Of a DNA stretch of 64,000 nucleotides, positions 21,101 through 31,143 are shown piece after piece. Origin of the DNA: Symbiodinium natans (Eukaryota > Sar > Dinophyceae > Suessiales > Symbiodiniaceae). The notes under the pieces are model-generated. The model saw only the letters and a program-made list of their open reading frames with translations, did no database searches and was not told the origin of the DNA. Positions within the stretch are counted from its first letter, which is position 1. Each line of letters opens with the position of its first letter. The position numbers were made by a program, and so were the translations under genes. Location: positions 114,501 to 178,500 of the forward strand of contig CAJNDS010002385.1 of assembly GCA_905221605.1 (NCBI GenBank), in the 5' to 3' direction.

Positions 21101-21808
21101 GAATCCATCCTGACGAGTCCGTTCTTCGCAACCGGTGATGGGAGGAGGCATCTCCACTTTGCCTACCACTTCCACGGTCTTTCCGTTTCAAGATTGCGCC
21201 TCGAATTTGGGTCTCCCGCCAACGGATTCACGACCCTTTGGTCGCAGGAGGGTATAGGGTTCGAACATGGATGGCGCCTTGCGCTCGTCAGCATCCCGGA
21301 GGAAGCCATGGCGCTCCGCTTCGTGGCCAGCGGCCTTGCAGAGAGCATTTGGGATAGTAGTAGACTCGTCCTGGATGGCATCGGCATCGGTGCGCCCACG
21401 GTGAACCTCACCGACCTCACGTGCGACTTCGAAGTGAACAAGTGCCTGTGGTTCGATGCAGGTAGTCGCAACTGGGAGCGCGTCACTGGCCAGGCCTACG
21501 ACGGAAGCGGGATGCTTGAGGCCACAGGCAACGGCAGCTTCATGCTGGAGAGTGCCAGGATCCTCGCCGCAGGCGAGACAGACTTTCCTTTCGCATACAA
21601 GCTCTCTGGCTCAAGCTCGGCGGCTTTGGAGGTGGAGCACAAGACGTCGACAGATGACTGGTCGAGCCTCTTCGTGAGGACTGGGGACACGGGCTCCTCG
21701 TGGCAGCTTGCGTCTGTCAGGGTCCCCGACGGCACCGTGGCCCTCCGTGTGGTGGCAACTCTCTCTTCAGAAGGGGACACCGTGCAGGTTGACGCGCTGC
21801 TGCCAAAG
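21101..21808 (+). CDS. MAM domain 4 (rest) and MAM domain 5
   Basis: CTGCAG acceptor, ESILTSPFFATGDGRRHLHF, AYHFHGLSVSRLRLEFG, LVLDGIGIGAPTV, then LTCDFEVNKCLWFDAG (MAM5), FMLESARILAAGE, FAYKLSGSSSAALEVEHKTS, VPDGTVALRVVATLSSEG, VQVDALLPK. Strong similarity to MAM3 (both contain VEHKTSTDDWS and FVRTGDTGSSWQL). The 3' boundary is uncertain by up to about 6 bp (GC donor at 21809 assumed). Confidence 0.85.
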
Positions 21809-22083
21809 GCATCACCTGGCTGCCCTAGATCCTCTCTTAAGCCCAAAGCCGTCCCAAAACCCTGCAACACCTGCAGCCCTACAGCCCTTGAGTGAAATTT
21901 CCCCAAGCCCCCCTGTCAAGGCCTTTTTCCTCGAGTCGGGGTGCGGGCCTCAGGGAGGATCTTTAAGAATCTGGTGGTTTTGGGGCTTAGGATGGTTCCC
22001 TGTTAAATCTGTTACCCTTTCAGCCTTTTCAACGCTTGTACAGAAGGAACCTAAGGGTAGATCTTCGTAGAAGCCGCGATGAG

Positions 22084-22321
22084 GTCGTGTGAAGTTGACG
22101 CGGACTGCATCACGACCCGCAACTTCCCTGACTGGGCTCCAAGTCGCGAGGTTTGCATCTTCTCCGTGGCGCGCTTTGATCCGCAGCGGCCTCTACTGAT
22201 CGAAGCAGACAACTTCACCACGAATGGGATTAATCAGATTGTGACGATCGATAGCGTCGGCTTTTCCGGCCCCCACACACCGCACGGAATCGTGCCGCGA
22301 GGGAATTTCCACTGGAGCACC
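22084..22321 (+). CDS. CUB-like module 9, core exon
   Basis: SCEVDADCITTRNFPDWAPS, VCIFSVARFDPQRPLLIEAD, IDSVGFSGPHTPHGIVPRG, NFHWST. Sits between MAM5 and MAM6. The D.LVVNG strand is replaced by QIVTIDSVG, so the Asp-Asn-Gly motif of other modules is missing. GA donor before GACACT. Confidence 0.75.
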
Positions 22322-22414
22322 GACACTCAGCCAGAATCAGCTTTTCAGAAAACTAGACCACGGTCTCGATGCGTCTCCATGTACTGTACAAAAAACAGAG
22401 AGAGAGGTAGCCCC

Positions 22415-22500
22415 TAAGAGCCCAACACTCCGTAAATGCGGAACATACCTTAACGGGATTCAAGGCATGTTCCTGAGTTAATTGGTTTTGGGCTCTAGGG
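22415..22500. mobile_element. Family B inverted-repeat element, copy 4
   Basis: TAAGAGCCCAACACTCC...TTTTGGGCTCT termini, with ACATACCTTAA and GGCATGTTCCTGAGTTAA arms. Confidence 0.55.
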
Positions 22501-22534
22501 GCACTGCAAAAAGCCCTAGACCCTAGATCCTCCC

Positions 22535-22612
22535 CAAACCCTAAACCCTAAACCTTCAACCCTAAACCCTAAACCCTAAACCCTGAACCCTGAACCCTGA
22601 ACCCTGAACCAC
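22535..22612. repeat. CCCTAAA/CCCTGAA array
   Basis: About 10 heptamers, ending about 35 bp before the module 9 tail exon. Confidence 0.8.
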
Positions 22613-22648
22613 CAGTGGCGTGTATGCATCCATTGACCCCTGGTGCAG

Positions 22649-22699
22649 ACTTATGCAAGCGCCGACACCAGATGGAAGCTCTGCCTGGCCCCTGGAGAG
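22649..22699 (+). CDS. CUB-like module 9, tail exon
   Basis: GTGCAG acceptor, then TYASADTRWKLCLAPGE. The usual Gly of GW is Arg here. GC donor after GAG. Confidence 0.7.
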
Positions 22700-22934
22700 G
22701 CCGCCAGATGGTTCAGCACTCGGTTAAGGGTTAAGGGTTTAGGGTTCATAGGGTTTATAGGGTTTATAGGGTTTATAGGGTTTAGGGTTTAGGGTTTAGG
22801 GGGACCCCTTCGCAATGCGGAGCTTGGGCTTTGAGAAACGAACCCTGCGCAATCTGGAAACCCTCATGTTCAGGAGCCCGCCCTAAAACACAACCCACGC
22901 GCACGGCGCATGACGCCCCACGAGTGCGTTGCAG

Positions 22935-23366
22935 GTTGCCTTTGAGGCGGTCAGCTGCAACTTTGAATTGGATGCGTGCCTCTGGTTCAACACGGGTGAC
23001 TTCACGTGGCAGCGGGCCAGCGGCCAAGCCTACAGCGGCGTCATGTGGTTGGAGGCCAACAATGCGTCCGGCAATGCGTCAGCCAATGCGCAAAGCTTCG
23101 TCATGGAGAGCACCACCTTCGCTGCCACCTCTGCGAAGCTCCTACGTTTTGCCTATCAGCTGCATGGCTCCAGCTCCGTGTCCTTGGAGGTGGAGCACAG
23201 GACGTCGTCTGGCTGGTCGAGCCTGTTCTTGAGAACGGGTGCAACGACTCCTTCGTGGCAAGCTGCTTCGATGGAGGTCCCAGATGGCACGGTCGCCCTT
23301 CGACTGGTGGCGCGCCTTTCCTCGGAGGTAGACGTGGTGAAGGTCGACTCTTTGGCGGCCTCCCAG
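22935..23366 (+). CDS. MAM domain 6 (complete in one exon)
   Basis: GTTGCAG acceptor. VAFEAVSCNFELDACLWFN, FTWQRASGQAYSGVMWLEAN, SFVMESTTFAATS, LRFAYQLHGSSSVSLEVEH, VPDGTVALRLVARLSSEVD, VVKVDSL. Subtype A. Two Asn-Ala-Ser sequons in NNASGNASANAQ suggest surface exposure. Ends near CAG with a GC donor (GCGTGG). Confidence 0.85.
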
Positions 23367-23481
23367 GCGTGGGGTGCAAGGTTTCGGATGTTTCGGATTT
23401 GGGATCAATTGGGCTCCCTTGGGTCAGTTGGAATTCCTACTTTGGGCTGAGCTCAGGCCTGGACGCTGAACTTGCGCCGAG

Positions 23482-23738
23482 ACAGCACGCGATGCGTCGT
23501 GGATGGGGACTGCATCACCAGCCCCAACTTCCCAGAGCACTATTATGGAGCTGAGGACTGTGACTTCTCTGCCGCGCCCTTTGATCCGCGCCACCCGCTC
23601 TTCATCAACGTGGTTTCCTTCTCCACCACGGATGACACCCGAGCCTTCAAAGTGCAGCATGACCTCATCGTCAACGGCGTCGCGTACCGTGGCACTAGTG
23701 GGCCTCAGGGTATCGTGCCACGAGGGAACATCAAGTGG
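23482..23738 (+). CDS. CUB-like module 10, core exon
   Basis: TRCVVDGDCITSPNFPEHYY, CDFSAAPFDPRHPLFINVV, LIVNGVAYRGTSGPQGIVPR, GNIKW. Subtype as in modules 8 and 9. The start is uncertain: the AG nearest the expected phase is at 23480-23481. It ends at KW before GACGCAGGG. Confidence 0.75.
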
Positions 23739-23796
23739 GACGCAGGGTACTCGGAGGCTCAGTCTGAATATAATTGGGCTGCTACAGTGAACCCTT

Positions 23797-23890
23797 AAGA
23801 TATTCCTCCTTATAAGTCCTTAATAGGGATTATAATGAGCGACATTATAATCCCTACTAAGGACTCTTAGTATAAGGGGGAACATCCCAA
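23797..23890. mobile_element. Family D inverted-repeat element, copy 1
   Basis: Left arm CCTTATAAGTCCTTAATAGG and right arm CCTACTAAGGACTCTTAGTA, ending GGGGGAACATCCCA. Near-perfect hairpin. Copies also at 25755 and 58411. Confidence 0.6.
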
Positions 23891-24120
23891 GTGAACCCCC
23901 TTGCTTCATTTTCTGGGGTAAATAGTTGGAGAATCGAGCTGTCGCCCGCAATCGCCTACGAATCTTCAACCGGTTCCCTGGAACCCCGTGCCGCTTACGC
24001 CGCGTTTTGCCTTTTGTCCATGTTGTGCGATCTAGGGCTTCAAGCACTGTTTGGGGCGGTGTAGGGTCAACGGCTCGATTGTCCCTGGTGCAATTTGCAT
24101 ATTGACCATTGGGTGGCGCC

Positions 24121-24240
24121 TGAACCCTAAGCCCTAAACCCCAAACCCCAAACCCCAAGCCTAAATCCTGAACCCTAAACCCTAAACCCCAAACCCCAAA
24201 CCCCAGACCAGAAACCCCAAGCCCCAAACCCGAAACCCCA
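24121..24240. repeat. CCCTAAA/CCCCAAA array
   Basis: Mixed heptamers ending 8 bp before the module 10 tail exon acceptor. Confidence 0.8.
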
Positions 24241-24247
24241 CTTGGCA

Positions 24248-24304
24248 GATGCCCAGGACGAAGAGTGGAGCGACGGCTGGAAGATCTGCCTTGTGCCGGG
24301 CGAG
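24248..24304 (+). CDS. CUB-like module 10, tail exon
   Basis: DAQDEEWSDGWKICLVPGE. The in-frame Asp codon overlaps the AG of TTGGCAG, so either the junction is TGG-G joined to AT-GCC or the acceptor is irregular. GC donor after GAG at 24305, followed at once by TTTAGGG. Confidence 0.68.
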
Positions 24305-24307
24305 GCT

Positions 24308-24520
24308 TTTTAGGGTTTAGGGTTTGGGGTTAAGGGTTTAGGGTTTAGGGTTTAGGGCGAGGCCCGACCCCGTGTGCTCCAAGCCCCTTGAAGGCGCTGA
24401 AGAGCTGTGCCTTCGTTTTCTTCTTTTGTTTTTGTTTGCGGGGGGGGGGGGGGGTTTAGGGTTTAGGGTTTAGGGTTTAGGCTTTGGGGTTTTGGGGTTT
24501 TGGGGTTTGGGGTTTGGGGC
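24308..24520 (+). repeat. TTTAGGG arrays filling the intron before MAM7
   Basis: Arrays at 24308-24359 and about 24450-24520 with a G-run of about 14 between. An exception to the usual rule, because TTTAGGG here reaches to within about 15 bp of the acceptor. Confidence 0.8.
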
Positions 24521-24533
24521 TTTCTGAGTGTAG

Positions 24534-24641
24534 GTGACCTGGGACATGGTGAGCTGCAGCTTTGAGGGGGAGATAGCAAGGGAGGACAAGTGCCTCTGGT
24601 TCGACGCGGGCAATGTCACGTGGAAGTCGCGGACAGCAGAG
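24534..24641 (+). CDS. MAM domain 7, exon a
   Basis: TGTAG acceptor. VTWDMVSCSFEGEIAREDK, CLWFDAGNVTWKSRTAE. There is a short insertion between C.FE and C.WF relative to sister domains. GC donor. AGGCC repeats at the 25571 acceptor. Confidence 0.75.
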
Positions 24642-25570
24642 GCCGCACCTCAAACCCTAAACCCTCAACTTTAAACCCCAATTTAGGGTTTAGGGTTTAG
24701 GGTTTAGGGTTCTAAACCCTAAGCTTTCAACCCTAAACCCTGAACCTTAAAACCTAAACCCGAAAACCTACACCCTAAACCATTGTGACTTCCGCCCTGA
24801 GTTGTTGTGTCTTGCATAGCACCGAGTCCGTGTGAGCCACACCGTAGGACCCCGACTTTGGTCTCCTTTTAGTCTTACTTCGCCCGTGCAAGTGAACCAA
24901 AAGGGTTTAGGGTTTAGGGTTCAGGGTTTAGGGTCAAAAGATAGGAAGATTCAGGTGTGTTGGATGTAGCACGTCTCAAAGTACTGGAACAAGAGTGAGA
25001 GAGATGAATGGCTTCTAAGTCAAGATGGTAAGGACAGACCAAGACATGAGAGTTAGGGTCTTAAGGTGTGATGGGTGAACAACTTGGAGGTTCATAGGAC
25101 TTAATAACCCCTTATGCCTGGGCTTGTACCCCTACTTATAATAGGGCTAACCCCCATAAGGCCCTTTAGGGGTATTACAAGTGGGGTTATAAGTACAGTT
25201 ATAATTGGTTAGTAAGTACCATGAACGCGCACGTGAACGAAACGAGTGAATGATTGAGTTTATGAGAGGTGGAGATGTGAATGTTATTTCTGCGCTCATA
25301 TTATATTCAGGGAGCGCATGCAATTCCACTAACAAATCTACTGTAAATACCGGGCAAAATAGAAGTCTTTTAACGGCCCAGTTCACTTGTGCTTGTGTGT
25401 CCATAGACGTCTTGAGCTCAAGGTTTATGCCGAAAATCGGCTTCGTAGTGGACCGCGCAAACCCAGTCTCAAAACCCAAAACCCAAAACCCTAAACCCTA
25501 AACCCTAAACCCTAAACCCTAAACCCTCAACCCTAAACCCTAAACCCTAACCCTCAACCCTACCCTACAG
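24642..25570. other. Intron: mixed arrays and a family A element
   Basis: CCCTAAA and TTTAGGG patches at 24650-24780 and 24904-24935; a family A element at 25082-25226 (ACTTGGAGGTTCATAGGAC...GTACCATGAAC); CCCTAAA at 25475-25568, running to within a few bases of the acceptor. Confidence 0.65.
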
Positions 25571-25675
25571 GCCACGGAGGAGGCCTCGGATGGAAGCTGG
25601 TGGCTGGAGGCCTCCAATGCAACCGGGAGGTTCATCCTCGAGAGCCCTCCCTTCGTTTCCGTGGGCAGGGACAAG
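25571..25675 (+). CDS. MAM domain 7, exon b
   Basis: ATEEASDGSWWLEASNATGR, FILESPPFVSVGRDK. Contains an NAT sequon. GT donor (GTGGGTGG). Confidence 0.8.
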
Positions 25676-25754
25676 GTGGGTGGGGGTGTACGAACATAAG
25701 GGCCTTGCGAGTTTCGGGTTTCGGGTTGAGGGTTTCGGGTTTAGGATTTAGGGT

Positions 25755-25856
25755 TGGGATGTTCTTCCTTATACTCACGGTCCTGATTAGGGATTGTAGT
25801 ACCCCCTGATTCTAATTCCGATTAAGGACGCTTAGTCTAAGGGGGGCAACATCCCA
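25755..25856. mobile_element. Family D inverted-repeat element, copy 2
   Basis: TTGGGATGTTCTTCCTTATA at the left, GGGGGGCAACATCCCAA at the right. It lies in the short intron between MAM7 exons b and c and makes up nearly half of it. Confidence 0.6.
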
Positions 25857-25904
25857 ACAAGGGGCTTCTAGTACCCCAACTAGTAGGATGTCGGAAACCC
25901 CCAG

Positions 25905-26019
25905 GTCCTCTTGTTTGCCTACAAGCTCAGTGGCTCCAGCTCCGTGTCCGTGGAGGTGGAGCACGAGACGGTGACCGGCTGGTCGAGCTTATTGCTGGAG
26001 ACGGGGCCCACACTTGGAG
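25905..26019 (+). CDS. MAM domain 7, exon c
   Basis: VLLFAYKLSGSSSVSVEVEH, ETVTGWSSLLLETGPT, then two extra residues (LG) encoded by the first bases of the inserted element. Sister domains read TGDTGSSW without a gap; here the joined reading is TGPTLGGSSWK. GT donor at 26020 lies inside the element's terminal repeat. Confidence 0.75.
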
Positions 26020-26154
26020 GTTCATGGTACTTATTAACCAATAACAACTGTACTTAACTTGTACTTATAACCAGATGAGGGCACTTAAGGGGCTTATAAG
26101 TTGCTTATAAGTACAGCTATAGCTGGTTCGTAAGTACCATGAACCTCCATGCAG
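26020..26154. mobile_element. Family A element constituting an intron (introner-like)
   Basis: The element starts ACTTGGAGGTTCATGGTAC (about 26012) and ends GTACCATGAACCTCCATG (about 26151), and the coding frame resumes directly afterwards. The terminal repeat supplies the donor (TTGGAG then GTTCATGG). The right end supplies the acceptor region (AACCTCCATGCAG). Sister MAM exons have no intron here, so the insertion created the intron. Confidence 0.75.
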
Positions 26155-26462
26155 GCTCGTCCTGGAAGCATGCCATCGTCAAAATCCCCGAGGGCACGGT
26201 GGCCTTGAGGCTGCTCGCGAGCCTTGAGACGGAAGAGGATGTGGTGAAGCTGGATTCGGTTTGGGCGTCGAGCTCGGTTCCCAATGTGGAGAACATCACC
26301 TGCGCCTTTGAGACCGACCTTTGTGGCTGGTCCACTGCCGGGGTGCAGATGAAGGGCTCCCGGGATGCCCCGGACTGGCGGGTGCACCGCAGCAGCGACG
26401 CCTTCCAGGGCGACGGGTACCTGCGTTTCGACGATGAATCGGACACAGCTGAGCGATACGAG
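26155..26462 (+). CDS. MAM domain 7 (end) and start of MAM domain 8
   Basis: GSSWKHAIVKIPEGTVALRL, LASLETEEDVVKLDSVWA, then ITCAFETDLCGWSTAGVQMK opens MAM8 (subtype B). Ends AERYE with a GC donor, homologous to the introns at 19728 and 20962. Confidence 0.85.
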
Positions 26463-26584
26463 GCGATCCCCAAATAGTAGGATTCCCTTACAAAAGGACC
26501 CCAAAAAGGTACCCCGAATGTCGTAAAGCCCCCATCTGCTTTTGCCTAAGCGGTTGGGGGGCCCAATGGTGGCGGGCTTCGCAG

Positions 26585-26761
26585 GAGACTGTTCTGAGTC
26601 CGGCTTTCCCTTCCGCCGCCGATGAGCTGTACATGGAGTTTGCCTATCACATGGAGGTGTCGATTAACAACTACCTCAAGCTTCAGTATCTCCAGCAAGG
26701 CCGCTGGTGGACCCGCTGGTCACGCTCAGGCTCCCAGGGCAACACGTGGCTGCAAGCCAAG
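26585..26761 (+). CDS. MAM domain 8, exon b
   Basis: CGCAG acceptor, ETVLSPAFPSAADELYMEFA, YHMEVSINNYLKLQYLQQGR, SGSQGNTWLQAK. GT donor; AGGTG repeats at the 27166 acceptor. Confidence 0.82.
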
Positions 26762-27150
26762 GTGGGGTGGTGTTCGAAAACAAGGGAACCCCAGAACAGA
26801 CCCCCCAAATAGTAGGTACCCCCTACGAAACCCCCAAATAGTAGGATTCCCTCATAACAAGGACCCCCAGTTAGGTACCCCCAAAATAGTAGGATTCTGC
26901 AGATTCCCGTATAACAAGGAGCCCAATAAGGTACCCCCTACGAAACCCCGTAGGATTCCCTTATATCAAGGACCCCCAGTGAGGTACCCCCAAAATAGTA
27001 GGATTCCCTTATAACAAGGACCCCAATAAGGTACCCCCTACGAAACCCCCAAATAGTAGGATTCCCTTATAACAAGGACCCCCAGTTAGGTACCCCCAAA
27101 TAGTAGGATTCCCTTATAACCAGGACCCCAGTAAGGTACCCCCCTACTTT
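26762..27150. repeat. Compound about 50-bp minisatellite
   Basis: Alternating units built from AATAGTAGGATTCCCTTATA, ACAAGGACCCCCAGTTAGG and GGTACCCCCTACGAAACCCC. Fills almost the entire intron. A single copy of the same word occurs in the preceding intron near 26475. Confidence 0.75.
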
Positions 27151-27165
27151 CAAGAAGCCCCCGAG

Positions 27166-27265
27166 GTGACGCTCCCCGCAGGCACGGAGATGTTGCGCTT
27201 CGTCGCGAAGGGCAGCGCGGTGATGAGGCTGGACTCCCTGGTCGTCTGGAAGCCTGCGGCTTCAG
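27166..27265 (+). CDS. MAM domain 8, exon c
   Basis: VTLPAGTEMLRFVAKGSAVM, RLDSLVVWKPAAS. Ends at TCA-G with a GC donor and joins GC-ATG at 28093 (CAGGC on both sides). Confidence 0.8.
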
Positions 27266-28092
27266 GCCTGGGGGGCTTAAGGGGGGCCTGAAAGGGGGGC
27301 TTAAGGGGGGGGCTTAAGGGGGGGGCTTAAGGCCTGAAAGCTTTAGACGAACCACCAAAACCCAGAGGAAACACAGCAAAGACATGAACGACGCGAAGCA
27401 AGAACGACTGAACACAACACATGCAGAAGTAGCAAGAAGATGCAGAGAGATGGAAAAGGGGTAGCAAAGCCACTCTGATGGGGCTCTTCATGCTTCCCAG
27501 CTGCCATGATGCTGTAGTTTGAAATGTTGTTTCCTACCGGACAAGTGGGGGGTGTTTGATTTTAAGGACAAAGCGGTGACGCGACTCTTAGGAAGGCAGT
27601 GCGGCATTGAGGACCACAGGCAGACAGCGGGGAGTACGAGATTCTGGAAGCAGGGAAGGGAGGCTCAGCGGGCAACTGTGCCAGTGGCCAGACGCAGCAG
27701 GCCAAGGACGCCACAACATTCCAGTACAATTGCCCGCCTGGACCAGAGCCTCCTTGAGCTTGTAGGGTTTAGGGTTTAGGGTTTAGGGTTTAGGGTTTAG
27801 GATTTCGGGTTTAGGGTTTAGGGTTTAGGGTTTCTGGTACAGTTGCCAGCCTGAGTGGTACAGTGGCCCAGTTGAGCCTCAATAGGCAGGGCAGAAAAGC
27901 TCATGACAAGGCGGTCAACTGTGCCGAAACGTTGCCAAAATTAGCAAGCCAGATACGATGCTGGAATGTAAATCGGCCCTTGCAAGTGGTTTTAGGGACA
28001 GGGTGGGGAGGTTCGCAGTGTTTTTTTTTAGAGGGGGCTGACTCAGGCTACTGCCGGTCCAGTAAGTGGCCAAAACCGGGCATCACGTGCAG
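27266..28092. other. Intron between MAM8 and RCC1
   Basis: GGGGGGCTTAAGG-type tandem repeats (27270-27345), TTTAGGG (27763-27832), a T-run near 28021. No other gene seen; the 86-codon frame at 27519 is unsupported. Confidence 0.6.
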
Positions 28093-28543
28093 GCATGGAT
28101 CTCCTGTCCATCGACACGGGCCACAACCACAACTGCGCCTTGATCATGGCTGAAGGGCGTGTCAAGTGCTGGGGCGATGGCAGCCAGGGGCGCCTTGGTT
28201 ACGAGAGCACCGCCCGAGTGGGTGGAGAAAGCAACACCATGGGTGAGGCCTTGCCGTTCGTGGACTTGGGTGAGAACGCCTCGCGGGTAATCCAGGTGTC
28301 CTTGGGCAGACGCCACACCTGTGCAGTGCTGGAAGATGGAGGACTACGCTGCTGGGGTGGGAACAGCGATGCTCACCTGGGTTTGGGCTTGCCTCGGTCG
28401 GTAGACGTTGGCGATGAACCTGGTGAGATGGGTGCATTCCTCCCCGCTGTTAACCTGGGCGCGGGAGTTCTGGTCCAGCACGTCGTCGCCAGCGCATACC
28501 ACAATTGCGCGGTGCTTCAGGGCGGGAAGGTGAAGTGCTGGGG
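28093..28543 (+). CDS. RCC1 repeats 1-3
   Basis: IDTGHNHNCALIMAEGRVKC (WGDG), LGRRHTCAVLEDGGLRCWGG, AYHNCAVLQGGKVKCWG, each followed by LG...GD..(E/T)MG..LP.V.LG. RCC1-type blades form a seven-bladed propeller that binds proteins. Seven such motifs occur across the following exons, enough for a full ring. The exon ends at CWG, an intron position reused at the end of repeat 5. Confidence 0.85.
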
Positions 28544-28893
28544 GTGGGCACAAGTCCTCGGCTCCTTAGCTGCTCTGGAGAAGCACGTGCGATGGCTTAG
28601 AGTTGTTTCTCAAAGCCCGGTTTTGGTACTCCCGGACAAGCGTGAATTTTCGGAAAGAAGTAGATTTTAAATAGACAGTGCTGATTGAATTTGTCGAGCC
28701 AGGCTTGGAGCTTGCGTATGCCCTGCAGTATGATGCGTGGCCGGGGACCTAGGCCATGGAAGAAGCGAAAGCAATTCAAGAGTCGGGGCACGTTGGAGGG
28801 AGAAATGTTTCGGATGTGTCGGAAGATGCGGCAGCTTGGGGGATCCTGAGCATCCCGAGCAGCTTGGGGGATCCTGAGCACTTGCGTACTCAG

Positions 28894-29206
28894 GTGGGAT
28901 TACTATGTCGGTGACGACCCAGAGGATATGGGGGACGAGCTTGACTTCGTCAACCTCGGTCCAAATTTCGACGTGGTCCAGCTCGCTGCAGGATATGAAC
29001 ACACGTGTGCACTGTCGTCCGAAGGCTCTGTGAAGTGCTGGGGTGGTGGCCCAGCTATCGGACAGGGGATTCTCTTTGAGGACTGGGGCACTACCAATTC
29101 TGCCTACTACATCGGCGACGAATGGGAGGAGATGCTTAACCTTCTACCCCTTGACCTAGGCATGAAGGTTCTGCAAATCTCCGCGGGCCGTTATCACACC
29201 TGCGCA
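28894..29206 (+). CDS. RCC1 repeat 4 and start of repeat 5
   Basis: WDYYVGDDPEDMGDELDFVN, LAAGYEHTCALSSEGSVKCW, YYIGDEWEEMLNLLPLDLG, ISAGRYHTCA. Joined to the previous exon across GGTGGG, found at both ends of the intron. GC donor at 29207 (GCAG at both ends). Confidence 0.82.
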
Positions 29207-29434
29207 GCCGCCCGCCCGCAGCCGGGGTTCAGATTTATTCATCGCTAGCAACAATTACAAGCAACGCACATTGTCAAAAGGAAGACGAACCCCTTTTCGT
29301 GGCTGTTTCTTCTCAACCCTCAACCTCCCTAAACCCTAAACCCTAAACCCTAAACCCCAAACCCTAAACCCCAAACCCCAAACCCACACCCTAAACCCTC
29401 AACCCTAAACCCTAAACCCTAAGCCTCACTGCAG

Positions 29435-29466
29435 GTGCTCGCCGATCGCTCTGTCAAATGCTGGGG
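29435..29466 (+). CDS. RCC1 repeat 5, short exon
   Basis: CTGCAG acceptor, then VLADRSVKCWG. It completes HTCA-VLADRSVKCWG. The downstream open frame (ENAAWHS...) is read as intron because the next exon joins at CWG, as in repeat 3. Confidence 0.65.
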
Positions 29467-31107
29467 GGAGAATGCCGCTTGGCACAGTGCAACCGAAAGC
29501 ACAAGGGAGATGACTTCGATAGCATCCCCGCCCTTGAGGGTTTACGGCTTACGGTTTTACAGTTCAGAGTTTAGGGTTTAGGGTTTAGGGTTTAGGGTTT
29601 AGGGTTTAGGGTTTAGGGTGTGGGAGCCATTTTGCCGTTTGCAGGTAATTGCGGTTACTTAGGGAGAATTTTCCGAGGGGCACTCTCTTCAAGGATGCTC
29701 GGCGGTTCTCTCTGCGGGATTCTTTGAGGTTGACTTCTCTGCGGCCTTGTCTGCGGTAAGCACTCCGGAGACCGGGCGGGCCACCGCCCTAAACCCCAAA
29801 CCCCAAACCCCAAACCCTAAGCCCTAAACCCTAAACCCTAAACCCCAAACCCTAAACCCTAAACCCTAAGAGGAGGCGAGGCGGTGAGGGGCCATGTTTG
29901 ACGTACGACCTGACAACCCCACACCGAGGGTGGGGAGAAATGATCCCCAAGCCCGAAGCTCAGAAGCCAAAGCCCCCGTTAGTATAGGGGCCTTCATAGG
30001 GTTTAGGGTTTAGGGTTTAGGGTTTAGGGTTTAGGGTTTAGGGTTTAGGGTTTAGGGTTTAGGGTTTAGTGTTTAGGGTCTGGGGCTAGGGTTATAGGGC
30101 CCTTAATAGAAAGAATAGGGTGCCAGGGGTCATTGTAGTCTACTTATAAAGGGACCAAGTGGGAATACTATTAGTAATCATGCCGACCAGTACCCCCTCA
30201 ATTAAGGAACCTTCCCGATATACGGAACCCTCTGATAAACAGGAAACCCTAAACCCTAAACCCTAAACCCTAAACCCTAAACCCTAAACCCTAAACCCTA
30301 AACCCTAAACCCTAAACCCTAAACCCTAAACCCTAAACCCTAAACCCTAAACGCTAAACAACCCTCAACTCAAGCCAGTCTGCCACATCACATCAATGAA
30401 GCAATATCGGGGGTCTGAATAATTAAGAATACTTGGAGTTTAGGGTTTAGGGTTTAGGGTTTAGGGTTTAGGGACCAATGATAACTGTACTTACAACCCT
30501 ACTTATAATCCCCCTAAAGGGCCTTATAGGGGTTATCAAGTAATCCCTTCTGGTCCCTTCAGAGCTATGCCACAATAACCCAAAAACACCCTATTCTAAC
30601 TATTAAGGCCCCTATCTCAGAGACTCCAATACCCCCTAATTCAGGAATACTCCTTAAACCATATAAGGGAACCTTCTTATATTTTCAAAATATTCCTTAA
30701 GTAAGGGGAATTGGAGTCCCTGGAATATTAGAGCCCGGAAGATTGAAGCTTCCAAGGACGACGGGCAGCTGGGCCATGGGAGTGTCGCACATGCGCCATT
30801 GGCGGACGCCTTGGCTCCTTTTACAAGGCTTTGGGGCTCAGGGTCGTTTTTTTTCCTCGAGTTCCTGTTCCTGGGTAGGGTTTAGGGTTCAGGGTTTAAG
30901 GTTTAGGGTTTAAGGTTTAGGGTTTAGGGATAGGGCTCCGAAGATCCCATCAAAGCTTGGAAAAGCCTTCCGGAGAGATGTGGTGCTCCCCTTCTAAGCC
31001 TAAGCCCTATCAGGAACGACTCTGCTTTTCTCTTGTGGCCCAAAAAGTTCAACGGCAGAGCCCCCAATACAATTAATATTTTCTAAATACATTCATTTGT
31101 CTATATA

Positions 31108-31143
<36 letters not shown>

